Shown in pieces: positions 15,970-24,920 of a stretch of 43,534 bases of DNA. The stretch's first letter is position 1, and every line of letters starts with the position of its first letter. Under the pieces are notes generated by a model. It worked only from the letters and a program-made list of their open reading frames with translations. It ran no database searches and was not told the origin of the DNA. Source of the DNA: Salinispora mooreana (GTDB lineage Bacteria > Actinomycetota > Actinomycetes > Mycobacteriales > Micromonosporaceae); assembly GCF_000379065.1 (NCBI RefSeq), contig NZ_KB900615.1:34804-78337 (forward strand), written 5' to 3'. The position numbers and the translations under genes were made by a program.

Positions 15970-16839
15970 TTGAGTACAGAAGCGCAGCGGCTGCTTCCCG
16001 TGCCGCCGGTGTGGGCCGTTGACCCGAGCGAGTTGGGTCTTGGCGTGCTCGTGCCGGTGATCGGGGCGCACCCGCAGGCTGGGGCCTCGGGGGTGGCGTT
16101 GACGCTGGCGGACACGGCTGCCGCCGCCGGCGCGCGGGTGCTGCTGATCGATTGCGCGGATCCTGCCCGCTCGGGGCTGGCGGGAGTCTGCCAGCGGGAG
16201 GGCCGGTCGGTGGCCACGGGCGAGGGTAAGGCGTCGATCCGCCTCGCCGCGAGGGCGACGGCGCGCGGCGCACTGGACGTGCGCCGTCTGGTGAGCATGG
16301 GTACGCCGCTGCTCGCCGACGCTGTGCCCCGGGTCCATGCGTGGGTGGCCGCCGCTGCCGGGGAGTTCGACCTGACCGTGGTTGACGTGGGCTGGGACGT
16401 GTGGCGGCTGATGATGCCGTCGTCTCCGATGGGCGCTCTGGCGTGGTGTGCCGGGAATCCGGTGTCCACCTACCCGGTGCTGGTCGCACGGTCCACGATG
16501 GCGTCTACCGCGTTGGCGGAGGTGCTGCTCACTCGCTACCAGGTCGGCGAGCAGTTGGGGATGCTGACTCCTGTGCGGCGGGTCGTCGCGCTGGGCGCGG
16601 CCAGCTGGCCGACGCAGGTCCGCAGTAGCCTCGGCCGCCTGATGTGCCAGGTCCGCGACCCTGCGGTGTTCGCGCCGCTCAGCCCGGAACACGTGGTGTC
16701 CGGGTGGGGCACTACGGCTGCTCCCGCCGAGTCTGTGCCCGCTGCCTCCACGCTCCTTCACGGCCTGGGCGGGCACCTGGCCGACCTCATCGCCCCACCG
16801 GCCGCGCCGAAGCGTCGCCGATTCCCGCTGTCTCGGTAA
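15970..16839 (+). CDS. P-loop-fold protein with deviant Walker A, first gene of T4SS operon
   Basis: A 289-residue protein read from a TTG preceded by GGGGGA. Its start resembles ParA/MinD-type ATPases: a strand, the loop GAHPQAGASG and then ARVLLIDCADPA. The loop has no lysine where Walker A needs one, so ATP hydrolysis is doubtful; TadZ-like ParA homologues have similarly altered loops. A second strand (FDLTVVDVGWDVW) occupies the Walker B position. No transmembrane segment is seen. Position at the head of the T4SS genes suggests it localises or assembles the channel. Confidence 0.6.
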   Translation: MSTEAQRLLPVPPVWAVDPSELGLGVLVPVIGAHPQAGASGVALTLADTAAAAGARVLLIDCADPARSGLAGVCQREGRSVATGEGKASIRLAARATARGALDVRRLVSMGTPLLADAVPRVHAWVAAAAGEFDLTVVDVGWDVWRLMMPSSPMGALAWCAGNPVSTYPVLVARSTMASTALAEVLLTRYQVGEQLGMLTPVRRVVALGAASWPTQVRSSLGRLMCQVRDPAVFAPLSPEHVVSGWGTTAAPAESVPAASTLLHGLGGHLADLIAPPAAPKRRRFPLSR

Positions 16840-16855
16840 GCCTTTGAAAGGACAC

Positions 16856-17149
16856 ATGTTGCATCACGTTCTGGACCTCGTTGGGGTGTTGGGGGCGGTG
16901 CCGGATCCGGCTCCTCAGGCACCACCGAATGTCGACGAACCGGTGTCCACGCTGATCTCGTACCTGAAGTGGGGTGTGCTGCTGGTCATCCTCGCCGCGG
17001 GCCTGGTCGGTGCCGGTGCTATCGCCGGCGGCCGGGTGTTCAGCCACCACGGCGCCAGCAAGATCGGCATCGGCATCCTGTTGAGCGCCCTGGGTGGCGC
17101 GGTGGTGTACGTGTCGATCTTCGCGATCATCACCTCGATCACCGGATGA
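16856..17149 (+). CDS. Small two-TM protein, VirB2/pilin-like candidate
   Basis: A 97-residue protein with GAAAGGAC before the ATG. A short proline-rich N-terminal region is followed by two hydrophobic helices (GVLLVILAAGLVGAGAIAGG and GIGILLSALGGAVVYVSIFA) separated by a basic loop (HHGASK). Size and topology match VirB2/TrbC-like subunits and the small membrane proteins found at this position in actinomycete T4SS loci. Its stop overlaps the next ATG (ATGA). Confidence 0.7.
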   Translation: MLHHVLDLVGVLGAVPDPAPQAPPNVDEPVSTLISYLKWGVLLVILAAGLVGAGAIAGGRVFSHHGASKIGIGILLSALGGAVVYVSIFAIITSITG

Positions 17150-17973
17150 GCGCCGCCCCGCAGGCTCCCGGCCGAACGCGGGCACTGCTGGTGCTCGGCG
17201 TCGTGGCCGTGATGCTCCTGGTGCTGTGCGCCGGCGTCGTCGTGGTCATCCGCACCACGATGAACGGCGACGGTGACGCTCCGCGTGCCTCTACCTCGGC
17301 TCCTGCCAGCACACCGGACGGCAGCGCCCCGCCGGCCGGGGAGAGCGAGTCGCAGGCTCGCCGCGACGAGATCGCGGCGGAGCCGATGATGCAGCTACCG
17401 GAGTCCGCGGCGCAGCCTCAGCCGCTGGTCGCCGACACGGCCGGCCCGCCGATCGTCGTGCCAGCGCCCACCGGCGCTGTCGTGCCCGGTGGCCCCCCGG
17501 CTGCCTCCGGATTTCCGAAGACACCGGAGGGCGCGCTGGGCCAGCTGGCCGCGATCGATGAGGCGGCGATGTCCACCACCGACATGGCACGGGTGCGGGA
17601 GGTCTACGCCTGGGCCGCGATGCCCGGCGCCGTCCCTGAGGTCGAGTGGTCACCGGCAGTCGGTGTGCGGGCGCTGATCTCCAGTCTGGGCGGCACTGAG
17701 GACGCCCGCACGGCGCGGGCGAGCTACGCGGTTGTGCAGGGGCAGATCAAGGGCACCGACGGACCGGATTTCGCTGTGGTGTGCGTGCTGGGTGAGTTGA
17801 CCGTCTCAGCCGCCACCTCGGCTCGGGCCGGCGTCGCAGATTGCCAGCGCATGGTGTGGCATGACGGCCGGTGGCGCATCGGCCCCGGCGGGCAACCGGC
17901 GTACCCGCCGCACGCGTGGCCGGGCAGCGCGGACGCCGTGCGCGGCGGCTGGAAGGAGCTCATCCGTGCTTAG
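17146..17973 (+). CDS. VirB8-like T4SS membrane protein
   Basis: A 275-residue bitopic protein: short cytoplasmic N-terminus, one transmembrane helix at ~12-36, a long Pro/Ser/Ala-rich linker and a globular C-terminal domain (~140-275) ending in GGWKELIRA. This layout is that of VirB8/TcpC-type scaffold proteins, and the gene order fits, but direct sequence similarity is not obvious by eye. Translation is coupled at both ends. It would lie outside the cytoplasmic membrane, bracing the channel. Confidence 0.65.
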   Translation: MSAAPQAPGRTRALLVLGVVAVMLLVLCAGVVVVIRTTMNGDGDAPRASTSAPASTPDGSAPPAGESESQARRDEIAAEPMMQLPESAAQPQPLVADTAGPPIVVPAPTGAVVPGGPPAASGFPKTPEGALGQLAAIDEAAMSTTDMARVREVYAWAAMPGAVPEVEWSPAVGVRALISSLGGTEDARTARASYAVVQGQIKGTDGPDFAVVCVLGELTVSAATSARAGVADCQRMVWHDGRWRIGPGGQPAYPPHAWPGSADAVRGGWKELIRA

Positions 17974-19366
17974 GGCACCGATCCCAGAAATCCCCATCCC
18001 CAACCCGATCGAGCCGATCCTCGACGGGCTCGGTGACGCGGCCACCAATGCGGCAGGTCAGGCGTTCGACGCGGCGATGAGGGCCATCTGGGACTTCGCG
18101 TCAGAGCTGCTCGGTGGTGCGCTCGGCATCATCGACACGTACATGTCCCCGAACGTCGAGCTGGTCTCCGGAATCATGCCGGTCGCTGGCGGTGTGGGTG
18201 CCACCGTGCTGGTGGTCATGGCCTGGGTACAGACAGCCCGGGGCGTCATGAGCGGCGGCCGTGGCTTCGCCCGGCTGTTCATCGGCCTGGCCCAGTACAC
18301 CGTGGCCAGCATCGCCGGGCTGGGCATGCTGGGCATGGCGGTGAAGGCCAGCGACGCGATCTCCCACGAGATCCTGTCCACCGGCCTGGGAGTCGACAGC
18401 TGGCAGGGCATCAACGGCCACAACTCGATCCTGGAAAACGCGGTCAACGGGGTCTCCGGCGTGGGGCTGGGACTCATCGCGCTGCTGTGCATCATCCCGG
18501 CCGCGCTGGGGTTCCTGATCGAGGCGCTGGCCCGCAACGCCGCGATTGTGCTCCTGGCCGCGACGATCCCGATCGTCGCGGCCGGGCTCATCAGCGACGC
18601 GACCCGCAAATGGTTCTGGACCGCGCTGCGCTGGGCGTTCGCCCTGCTGATGATGACGCCGGCCATCGCCCTGGCCGTCGTGATCGGCATGAAACTCGCG
18701 GAAGCCGCCGCGGGCGCGGACGGACAGCAGCAGGGTGCGGTCGAGGCCGCGGTGGCCGCCACAGTCGCCGGCATGGTGCTGATCGTGGCGCTGTGCACCC
18801 CGATCGCCCTGTTCAAGATGTTCGCCTTTGTCGATCCGAACTCGGCGTCAGGGGCCGCGCTGCGCAACTTCTTCTCCGACGTCGCCACCGGCGGCGGCGG
18901 TGGCGGTAGCTCGGCCGGTAGCAGTGAGGGCAGCGCCGAGTCCGCCGGAGAGTCGCGCTTTGAGGCGGCGTGGGCGGCCATGAGCCCCACCCAGTGGGGC
19001 GCCACCGCCGGCAACATCGCCGCCGGCGCCAGCGGCATCCTCGACGCCGTCGGCGCCGGGCACCCGGGCCGGCCGGACTCCAGCCGAGACAACAGCACGA
19101 CAGTGAACTCCGAGCTCGGCGACGCTGATGACAGCGATGACGACGACTCCACCTCCGTCGACACCGCGCCCGGAGGCGACAGCGGCGGAAGTTCGCCCGC
19201 ATCCTCGCAACCTGCGCCGGCCAACCCGACGCCGAACCCGACGAAGCCCGCGGACGCCATCCCCACACCGGCATCTGACGGCGACGAGAAAACCGGCAAA
19301 AGCAGCGCGGCCGAACGTAAAGCGGTGGCCGAAGAAGCCGGCGAGGCGGCGGCGGTGGCGCTATGA
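17966..19366 (+). CDS. VirB6/TrbL-like polytopic membrane protein
   Basis: A 466-residue protein starting at a GTG preceded by GGAAGGAGC. At least six hydrophobic segments lie between residues ~65 and 290 (for example GLIALLCIIPAALGFLIEAL and AALRWAFALL-type stretches). They are followed by a Gly/Ser-rich, then strongly acidic (DADDSDDDD) and Pro-rich tail, probably disordered. The AATIPIVAAGLISDATRKWF motif before the last helices is typical of VirB6/TrbL-like channel proteins of Gram-positive T4SSs. It overlaps both neighbours. Confidence 0.78.
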   Translation: MLRAPIPEIPIPNPIEPILDGLGDAATNAAGQAFDAAMRAIWDFASELLGGALGIIDTYMSPNVELVSGIMPVAGGVGATVLVVMAWVQTARGVMSGGRGFARLFIGLAQYTVASIAGLGMLGMAVKASDAISHEILSTGLGVDSWQGINGHNSILENAVNGVSGVGLGLIALLCIIPAALGFLIEALARNAAIVLLAATIPIVAAGLISDATRKWFWTALRWAFALLMMTPAIALAVVIGMKLAEAAAGADGQQQGAVEAAVAATVAGMVLIVALCTPIALFKMFAFVDPNSASGAALRNFFSDVATGGGGGGSSAGSSEGSAESAGESRFEAAWAAMSPTQWGATAGNIAAGASGILDAVGAGHPGRPDSSRDNSTTVNSELGDADDSDDDDSTSVDTAPGGDSGGSSPASSQPAPANPTPNPTKPADAIPTPASDGDEKTGKSSAAERKAVAEEAGEAAAVAL

Positions 19367-20889
19367 CCACGACCGGTGCACCACGCACGTACAGCGGCTG
19401 GACCAGAGAGTCGTTCGGCTGGTTCATGGGGCTGCGCACCTGGCAGCTGCTGCTGGTGATGCTGACCGTTTTCCCGCTGCTACTCGCCGTCGGCAACGGC
19501 CGGTGGATGCTGTTCGCCCAGCTGCTACCGCTGGTCCTGGTGGCGCTCGCGCTGGTGGTCGTGCCCGTACGCGGGCGGCCCGCGGTGCGCTGGCTCACCG
19601 ATGTGGTGCTGTTCGCAGCAGGCAGGGCCACGGGGTGGTCTCGGTGGCGGTCTCAGGCGGCCACCGGCGCCGCTACCCCGCAGGACCTGGACACGGTGGA
19701 CCTCCCCGGAGTGTTGGCCGGGCTGCGGCTGCATGACGGACCGCCATACGGCTCGCTGCTGCAGCGCATCTGCGTCATCCAGGACCCGCGGGCAGGCCAG
19801 TGGACGGCGGTAGCCCGCATCACCCACCCGGGCCTGGGTGACCTCGACGAACAAACCCGGTCCCGCTACGCCGACCAACTCGGCGGGATGCTCGCCGCCG
19901 CCGCCCGCGGCGAACAGGTGTCCCGGGTCAGCATCATGATCCGCACCGTGCCCGACGACGGCGCGCACCGCGCGGCGTGGATGGCCGACCACGTCTCTGC
20001 CACCGCTCCCGCGCTGGTGCAGCAGATCAGCGCCCAGCTGGAACAAGCCGTGGTCTCGGCGGCCGTCCGACACGAGGTGTTCGTCACGATCAGCATCTCC
20101 GAGACGCGCGTGCGTGGGCAGGCCCGACAGGCCGGAGGCGGCGCTGAGGGCCGGGCCCGGGTGCTGTACCGGCACCTGCAAGAGATGGAGGGGCACCTGC
20201 GGGGCATGGGGGCGACCGCTGTGCAGTGGCTGCACACCGAAGACGTCGCCGACGCGATCCGCACCGGCTACAACCCGGCCGACGCCGCCGTACTCGAACA
20301 GGCCCGACAGGAACACCGGCGGGGCCGGCCCACAGTCACCGGTGTGGCGGTGGGCGCTGCAGGCCCGGCCAACGCGCCGGCCCCACCCGCCCGGTCATAC
20401 GTCCACGACGCCTTCACCACCGTCTCGTTCGCCCTGCTGCTGCCCCAGCTACCCGCCCGGGTCGGCGCGTTGGCGGGCATCCTGGCCCCATCGGCCCCCG
20501 GAGAGCGACGGTGCGTCGCGCTGCACTACGAGCCGCTGAACCCCGACAAGTCCGCACGGCAGGTTGAGCAGGAGATCTGGCGCAGCGAGATCGCCGCGGA
20601 CGTGCGTCAGCGCCGCGGGTTCCGTGTCGGGCGTCAGCAGCACCGGCGCCAGGCCGAAGCCGCCGCGCACGAGCAGCAGATCGTCGCCGGGCACACCATG
20701 GTGCGCGTCGCCGGCGCCGCGTCCGTGACCGTGCCATCGACGTGGCCGGTCGAAGACCACGCCGCCCGCCTGGAGGCAACCGCCCGCAGCTGCTTCTTCC
20801 GGCTGCTGCGCCTGGACCTGGCGCAGGACACCGGGTTCACCGCCGCGACCCTGCCCCTGGGCATCGGCCTACCCGACCGGGAGATGTGA
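19363..20889 (+). CDS. SCO6880-family T4SS protein
   Basis: A 508-residue protein with two closely spaced transmembrane helices near the N-terminus (~26-43 and ~50-67) and a large cytoplasmic part. This fits the SCO6880 family, which combines a PrgI/VirB3-like membrane region with a VirB4-N-like domain and always precedes a separate VirB4 ATPase in actinomycetes. There is no Walker motif. It probably anchors the VirB4 ATPase to the membrane. Start and stop overlap the flanking genes. Confidence 0.8.
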   Translation: MTTTGAPRTYSGWTRESFGWFMGLRTWQLLLVMLTVFPLLLAVGNGRWMLFAQLLPLVLVALALVVVPVRGRPAVRWLTDVVLFAAGRATGWSRWRSQAATGAATPQDLDTVDLPGVLAGLRLHDGPPYGSLLQRICVIQDPRAGQWTAVARITHPGLGDLDEQTRSRYADQLGGMLAAAARGEQVSRVSIMIRTVPDDGAHRAAWMADHVSATAPALVQQISAQLEQAVVSAAVRHEVFVTISISETRVRGQARQAGGGAEGRARVLYRHLQEMEGHLRGMGATAVQWLHTEDVADAIRTGYNPADAAVLEQARQEHRRGRPTVTGVAVGAAGPANAPAPPARSYVHDAFTTVSFALLLPQLPARVGALAGILAPSAPGERRCVALHYEPLNPDKSARQVEQEIWRSEIAADVRQRRGFRVGRQQHRRQAEAAAHEQQIVAGHTMVRVAGAASVTVPSTWPVEDHAARLEATARSCFFRLLRLDLAQDTGFTAATLPLGIGLPDREM

Positions 20890-22385
20890 TGACACGCAAC
20901 ACCGGGCGCAGCCTGGCCGACCTGGTCACAGATCACGGCGGACAACTGCCCGCCCCAGCACCAGCGCCAGCGGGCATCGACCGCACCCGGGAGTCACGGC
21001 TGCTGCGCCCCGACGCCCCCCGGCGAGGACGACGCCGCAAGGGCCACGGATGGGCACCAGTCCCAGCGCCCCTGGCCGTCTACCGGGCCTCCAGCGCGGA
21101 AATCGGCGGCATCTTCCCCTTCGTCACCAGCAACGGTCTGCCGCCCACCGGCGCCCTCATCGGCTACGACGCGCTGACCGGGGGCGGCTTCTACTGCAAC
21201 CCGGTCGGCTGGGTCCTGGACCAGATCGTCAGCAACCCCAACCTGATCTTCTTCGGTAAACCCGGCCAAGGAAAATCCACCGCAGTCAAGCTCTTCCTAC
21301 TGCGGTCCATGCTGTTCGGTGCGCGCACCCTGATCGCCGGTGACGTCAAAGCCGAATACGAGGTGCTGTGCCGGGCGGTCGGCGTCGAACCGATCTCCCT
21401 GGGGTTGGGGCTCACCGCCCGGATCAACCCGCTCGACCTTGGTCCCCTGGGCGCCGGATGGACAGCCCTCCCCGCGGCCGAACGCACGTCCCGCGCCGCG
21501 CTGATCTTCGCCCGATGGGTGGTGCTCCTCAAAGCGCTTATCGGCGCCCGCGGAGTCGAGGTGAGCCCCGCCGACGAACACGCCCTGGCCACTGTCCTCG
21601 CCGACAGGTCCGGCTGGGCAAACGGCGACGGTCGTCTGCGCACCGTGACGATCCCCGAGATCCACGACGCGCTCGCCCGGCCGACTCCGGAGCTGGCCCA
21701 CGCCTGCCGGTACGCCTCCCAACAGCACATGATCGACGAAACACGTCAGGCCACTGACGCGCTCGGCGCGCTGGTCCGCGGCGCGCTGGCCGGACTGTTC
21801 GACGCCGAAACCACCATCGACCTGGACTGGAACGCGCCGATCCAGTCACTGTCACTCAAACGGCTCACCGACCTCGGCGACGAGGCCATCGGAGTCGCGC
21901 TGGCCTGCACCAACTCGTGGGCCAGAGCCATGACCGACCTACGACAACCAGGCCAGATCACCATCGTGGTGCGTGATGAGGTGTGGCGACAGATGCGCCT
22001 GGGCATCGGCGCCGTACAGAGCCTTGACGCTGACCTGCGGCTGTCCCGCAACGACGGCGAAGTCCAACTCGTCGTGGCGCACAAGCCCTCTGACCTGCTG
22101 TCAGTCGGCGCAGCCGGCTCTCAAGAGGTCGCCATCGCCAGGGACATGATGGCCCTGTGCGACACCAAGGTCATGTTCGCGCAGGACCCTGGCATCGCCG
22201 AGGAACTGTCGGAGCTGGTGGGCCTGGGCGACATCGCCCGCGACTGGGTCTCCGGCTGGGCCCGCCAACGCGTCGGCCGCGCCGTGTGGCGAGTCGGCGA
22301 CCGGCTCTGCAAGGTCACCACCGTCCGCACCGCGTCGGAGGAAGAGTTGACCTACACCAACACGGCGCTGGTAGCGACCTCATGA
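20889..22385 (+). CDS. VirB4-type T4SS ATPase
   Basis: A 498-residue ATPase with Walker A GKPGQGKS at 123-130. A Walker-B-like strand at about 355-362 reads ITIVVRDEVW, with the conserved DE followed by W, and a late VVAHKPSDLL stretch fits the VirB4 family. It is shorter than classical VirB4 because the N-terminal domain is carried by the upstream SCO6880 protein. It would power T4SS assembly and DNA transfer at the inner face of the membrane. TGATG and ATGA overlaps join it to its neighbours. Confidence 0.88.
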   Translation: MTRNTGRSLADLVTDHGGQLPAPAPAPAGIDRTRESRLLRPDAPRRGRRRKGHGWAPVPAPLAVYRASSAEIGGIFPFVTSNGLPPTGALIGYDALTGGGFYCNPVGWVLDQIVSNPNLIFFGKPGQGKSTAVKLFLLRSMLFGARTLIAGDVKAEYEVLCRAVGVEPISLGLGLTARINPLDLGPLGAGWTALPAAERTSRAALIFARWVVLLKALIGARGVEVSPADEHALATVLADRSGWANGDGRLRTVTIPEIHDALARPTPELAHACRYASQQHMIDETRQATDALGALVRGALAGLFDAETTIDLDWNAPIQSLSLKRLTDLGDEAIGVALACTNSWARAMTDLRQPGQITIVVRDEVWRQMRLGIGAVQSLDADLRLSRNDGEVQLVVAHKPSDLLSVGAAGSQEVAIARDMMALCDTKVMFAQDPGIAEELSELVGLGDIARDWVSGWARQRVGRAVWRVGDRLCKVTTVRTASEEELTYTNTALVATS

Positions 22386-23410
22386 CACGGCGCGCGTGGT
22401 GGTGGCTGATCCCGGCGCTGGTCGTATGGCTGGCCGTGCCCATGACCATCATCATGATCGCGGCCACCACCGCCAGCGCCGGCCAAAACTGCGGCCCCGG
22501 TGGCACAGCCACCACCGTCGAAGACGTCGACCTGTCCGCCGAACAGCTCGCCAACGCGCAACTCATCGTCGGCGTCGTGCGGCAACAGCAACTCCCCGCC
22601 CGCGCCGCGGTCATCGCGTTAGCGACCGCCATGCAGGAGAGCACCTTGCGGAACCTGCCCCACCTCGGGGGCAACAACGACCACGACTCAATCGGCCTGT
22701 TCCAGCAGCGAATATCGATCTACGGTGCGGCCACCGCCGGCGACCCGGTCAAGTCGACGACGGCGTTCCTCGCCAAGCTGGTCACGCAGGACAACTGGCA
22801 GACCCGGCCGTTAACCGACGTCGCGGCCGACGTGCAGATTCCCCGAGCCGACCTACGCGGTGAGTACGCCCAATGGGAAACCCTCGCCCACGCCCTCACC
22901 GAACGGTTCTGGCCGGGAGCAGCGGCGGTCATGGTGTGCTCCGGCGGAGCTGGCGACCCGGCCCTCACCGCTGGCGGCGGTATCCCCGACGGCTACCAAC
23001 TCCCGAACAACGCCCAACAGCACGCAGCGGTAGGCTTCGCCCTCGCCCAGCTCGGTGAGCCCTACGTCTTCGGCGCCAACGGGCCGGACACCTGGGACTG
23101 CTCCTCCCTGATGCAACAGGCATGGGCCGCCGCCGGCGTGGCCATCCCCCGAGTCACCTACAACCAGGTCGACACAGGCGTCGCCGTCCCGGGCCTGGCA
23201 GCCATCCAACCCGGCGACCTGATCTTCATCCCCGGCAGCCTCGGCACCCCCTCAACACCACGACATGTGGGTATGTACATCGGGGTTGGCGGAGACGGCA
23301 AGCACTACCTCGTGCAGGCGCCCAGCAGCGGCGACGTTGTAAAGGTGACAGCGGTGTCATCGTGGGCATCGCAGATCGTCGCGATACGCCGCCCAGTCAC
23401 AGCCCAGTAG
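22382..23410 (+). CDS. Bifunctional cell-wall hydrolase: transglycosylase-like plus NlpC/P60
   Basis: A 342-residue secreted or anchored protein. A hydrophobic segment at ~6-32 acts as signal or anchor. Residues ~55-170 resemble a lysozyme-like transglycosylase (E86 in AMQESTL and SIGLFQQR at ~103-110). Residues ~210-340 are an NlpC/P60 peptidase with catalytic Cys240 (WDCSSL) and His295 (PRHVGMYIG). It would open the peptidoglycan for the conjugation channel, as VirB1-like proteins do. Last gene of the T4SS operon. Confidence 0.9.
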   Translation: MTRRAWWWLIPALVVWLAVPMTIIMIAATTASAGQNCGPGGTATTVEDVDLSAEQLANAQLIVGVVRQQQLPARAAVIALATAMQESTLRNLPHLGGNNDHDSIGLFQQRISIYGAATAGDPVKSTTAFLAKLVTQDNWQTRPLTDVAADVQIPRADLRGEYAQWETLAHALTERFWPGAAAVMVCSGGAGDPALTAGGGIPDGYQLPNNAQQHAAVGFALAQLGEPYVFGANGPDTWDCSSLMQQAWAAAGVAIPRVTYNQVDTGVAVPGLAAIQPGDLIFIPGSLGTPSTPRHVGMYIGVGGDGKHYLVQAPSSGDVVKVTAVSSWASQIVAIRRPVTAQ

Positions 23411-23586
23411 CCACACGCCCGAAACCCACCATGGCGGCCGGGCACGGAGGCATCAGGGGCAAGGTGACCCGGACCGCAGCGCCGCCAGGCGCGAGGACCG
23501 GAAGCACCGCGGCAGCACCTGAGGGCTTGTGCCACGACCGTCACGGCCGGCTACAGCGGCAAGGAGCGGGGTGGGCAACCCTCACG
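23411..23586. other. Intergenic region after T4SS operon
   Basis: About 175 bases without a convincing gene. Near 23503-23520 it contains GGAAGCACCGC, which recurs near 23752-23762 after the structured element, so part of the region may be an old tandem copy. No clear terminator is seen. Confidence 0.4.
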
Positions 23587-23592
23587 TACACT
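23587..23592 (+). promoter_or_regulatory. Predicted -10 box of structured RNA
   Basis: TACACT at 23587-23592 fits an actinobacterial -10 (TAnnnT). The predicted start, near 23599-23600, is just before the first helix of the structured element. No good -35 is visible. Confidence 0.4.
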
Positions 23593-23600
23593 GAACCTGT

Positions 23601-23765
23601 GTCCAGGGCAGGCAGGAGCGGCTAACCCCTTGAGCCGCCACACGCGCCACTAGGCGATCGCCTAGCCGAACCTGCCCAAAATCAAAACACCAAGGTCGCC
23701 CCCAACCGGACTGTCGCCTGCGGAGGAGCATCAGGCGAAGACGGTACGCCGGGAAGCACCGCAAA
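23601..23765 (+). ncRNA. Predicted structured RNA or leader, unknown class
   Basis: Several helices fit one compact fold. P1 is GGGCAGG (23606-23612) with CCTGCCC (23671-23677). Inside it lie P2, GCGGCT (23618-23623) with AGCCGC (23633-23638), and P3, the perfect palindrome CTAGGCGATCGCCTAG (23650-23665), giving a three-way junction. After an A-rich linker comes a fourth hairpin, TCGCCTG (23714-23720) with CAGGCGA (23732-23738), whose loop displays GGAGGAG. A -10 box precedes the element and a 38-codon reading frame follows. It does not match the cyclic di-GMP or cyclic di-AMP riboswitch consensus as remembered. It could be a riboswitch-like leader, a small RNA or a plasmid antisense target. 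Confidence 0.45.
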
Positions 23766-23768
23766 AAG

Positions 23769-23885
23769 GTGGATCACCTGAGCAACCTCATCCGGCTATC
23801 GCTTCTGACTACTGGACAGATGGCACTGGGAGTCCTCGGGAATATGGCCTACGACCTGCTGAAGTCACTGTTCAGCATGGGCTAG
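23769..23885 (+). CDS. Candidate 38-residue amphipathic peptide
   Basis: A GTG-initiated frame of 38 codons just after the structured element, ending ten bases before the convergent endonuclease gene. The peptide is mostly hydrophobic and could form a membrane helix (LIRLSLLTTGQMALGVLG). The ribosome binding site is poor unless the GGAGGAG in the preceding hairpin loop acts at a distance. Small membrane-active peptides are known as toxins and as leader peptides. The call is tentative. Confidence 0.35.
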   Translation: MDHLSNLIRLSLLTTGQMALGVLGNMAYDLLKSLFSMG

Positions 23886-23894
23886 TGAAGGTCA

Positions 23895-24656
23895 TCACCC
23901 GGCGGGCGCGGCCCCGTTGCCCTTGAGCGCGGATGTTGACCGACCGCTGGTACGCAAGAGCGAGTACCGCCAGCGGCGGGAACCAGCCGGCGGGGCAAAC
24001 CGGTAGGCGGGAAAGCAACATTTCGGCTCGTCGTTGTTGCAGGGGTAGCAGAGCAGCCCACGGACCAAGTCGGTGTCGTGATCGTGGTCGATGACGCGAG
24101 GGGTAGCGCGGCGGCAGATCGCGCACACGCCGCGCTGCTCGGCGAAGAGAACTCCCCAGACGTACCAACGCGGCGGACGGTCGTCGGGCCATGTCTGCAG
24201 TGGCCCGGGATTGTGCCGTACGGCCTCCGCGGCTGGCCACACGGTGCGGTTACGGCACCGCTGCGTGACCGGTACGGCCAGGAGCGGGACCGGCTGCCCC
24301 TGTAACGGCAGGCCCCGTTGATAGTGACAGCGCGCCTGACCGGTGCGCGAGTCCCGCAGGTGGTAGCGGCCGTCGACGCCCACCGCAGCAGTCGGCGAAT
24401 CGGCTGGCCATGCCCCCAAGTGTGGACACATCTGCTCGGTCGCGAGCGGCGGAAAAGGGTCAAAATCGCACCGCTGCTGCTGTGACAATTGTGGATCTTG
24501 ATCGCTGGCTGAAACGACACTGGCGATCACGACCCCGTCACGAAGCAGTTGCACGACAACACCGTCGCTGGCCAGGCGAACCGCAGCCGCTAACGCTGCT
24601 GGATCGTCGGCGGGTACCTGATGGGTCACCACGAATCCCCTCACCGCCACCGACAC
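23895..24656 (-). CDS. Endonuclease VII (HNH) family protein
   Basis: A 253-residue protein. The C-terminal third has the endonuclease VII signature: CAIC, then VIDHDHDTDLVRGLLCYPCN, which supplies four zinc cysteines and the catalytic His/Asp cluster. The N-terminal ~160 residues have no known domain but include a ligand-binding-like start (FVVTHQVPADDPAALAAAV). Phage endonuclease VII resolves branched DNA; plasmid and prophage homologues are common in actinomycetes. It is transcribed towards the structured RNA. Confidence 0.8.
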   Translation of the reverse strand: MSVAVRGFVVTHQVPADDPAALAAAVRLASDGVVVQLLRDGVVIASVVSASDQDPQLSQQQRCDFDPFPPLATEQMCPHLGAWPADSPTAAVGVDGRYHLRDSRTGQARCHYQRGLPLQGQPVPLLAVPVTQRCRNRTVWPAAEAVRHNPGPLQTWPDDRPPRWYVWGVLFAEQRGVCAICRRATPRVIDHDHDTDLVRGLLCYPCNNDEPKCCFPAYRFAPPAGSRRWRYSLLRTSGRSTSALKGNGAAPAG

Positions 24657-24920
24657 CTCTCAGCGATACACGATCCTGATCGCCGGCACCGCTGGTCGAC
24701 TTCAAAGGCCAGGCGGAGCGGTACGCCCCCGCGCGGACGGTACCCGGCTGGGGCTAGGGCTGCTCGACTGTGCGGGGCTGATGCCGATTCCACCTAAGCG
24801 GCCCGGCTCGCCTGCTCCCACCGCCCCGCACTCGACTGCGATGCGTCAATGTCACTGCCTTCTGCGATGCTTTCTCTCGTCTGGTGTGGAGCGTGGGCGG
24901 ATCGGGGTGGTGCCACGGTG
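24657..24920. other. Intergenic region, nothing recognised
   Basis: A 264-bp divergent spacer between the endonuclease VII gene and the YdjM-like gene. Both promoters must lie here, but no clear -35/-10 pair, repeat or RNA was recognised. Confidence 0.5.

Noticed and set aside
18058..19299. 413-codon minus frame
   Set aside because: Shadow of the VirB6-like gene; no ribosome binding site or family.
23601..23765. Cyclic di-GMP (GEMM) or cyclic di-AMP (ydaO) riboswitch
   Set aside because: Tempting because of the GGDEF gene and nearby cell-wall hydrolase, but the conserved core sequences of those classes are not present.
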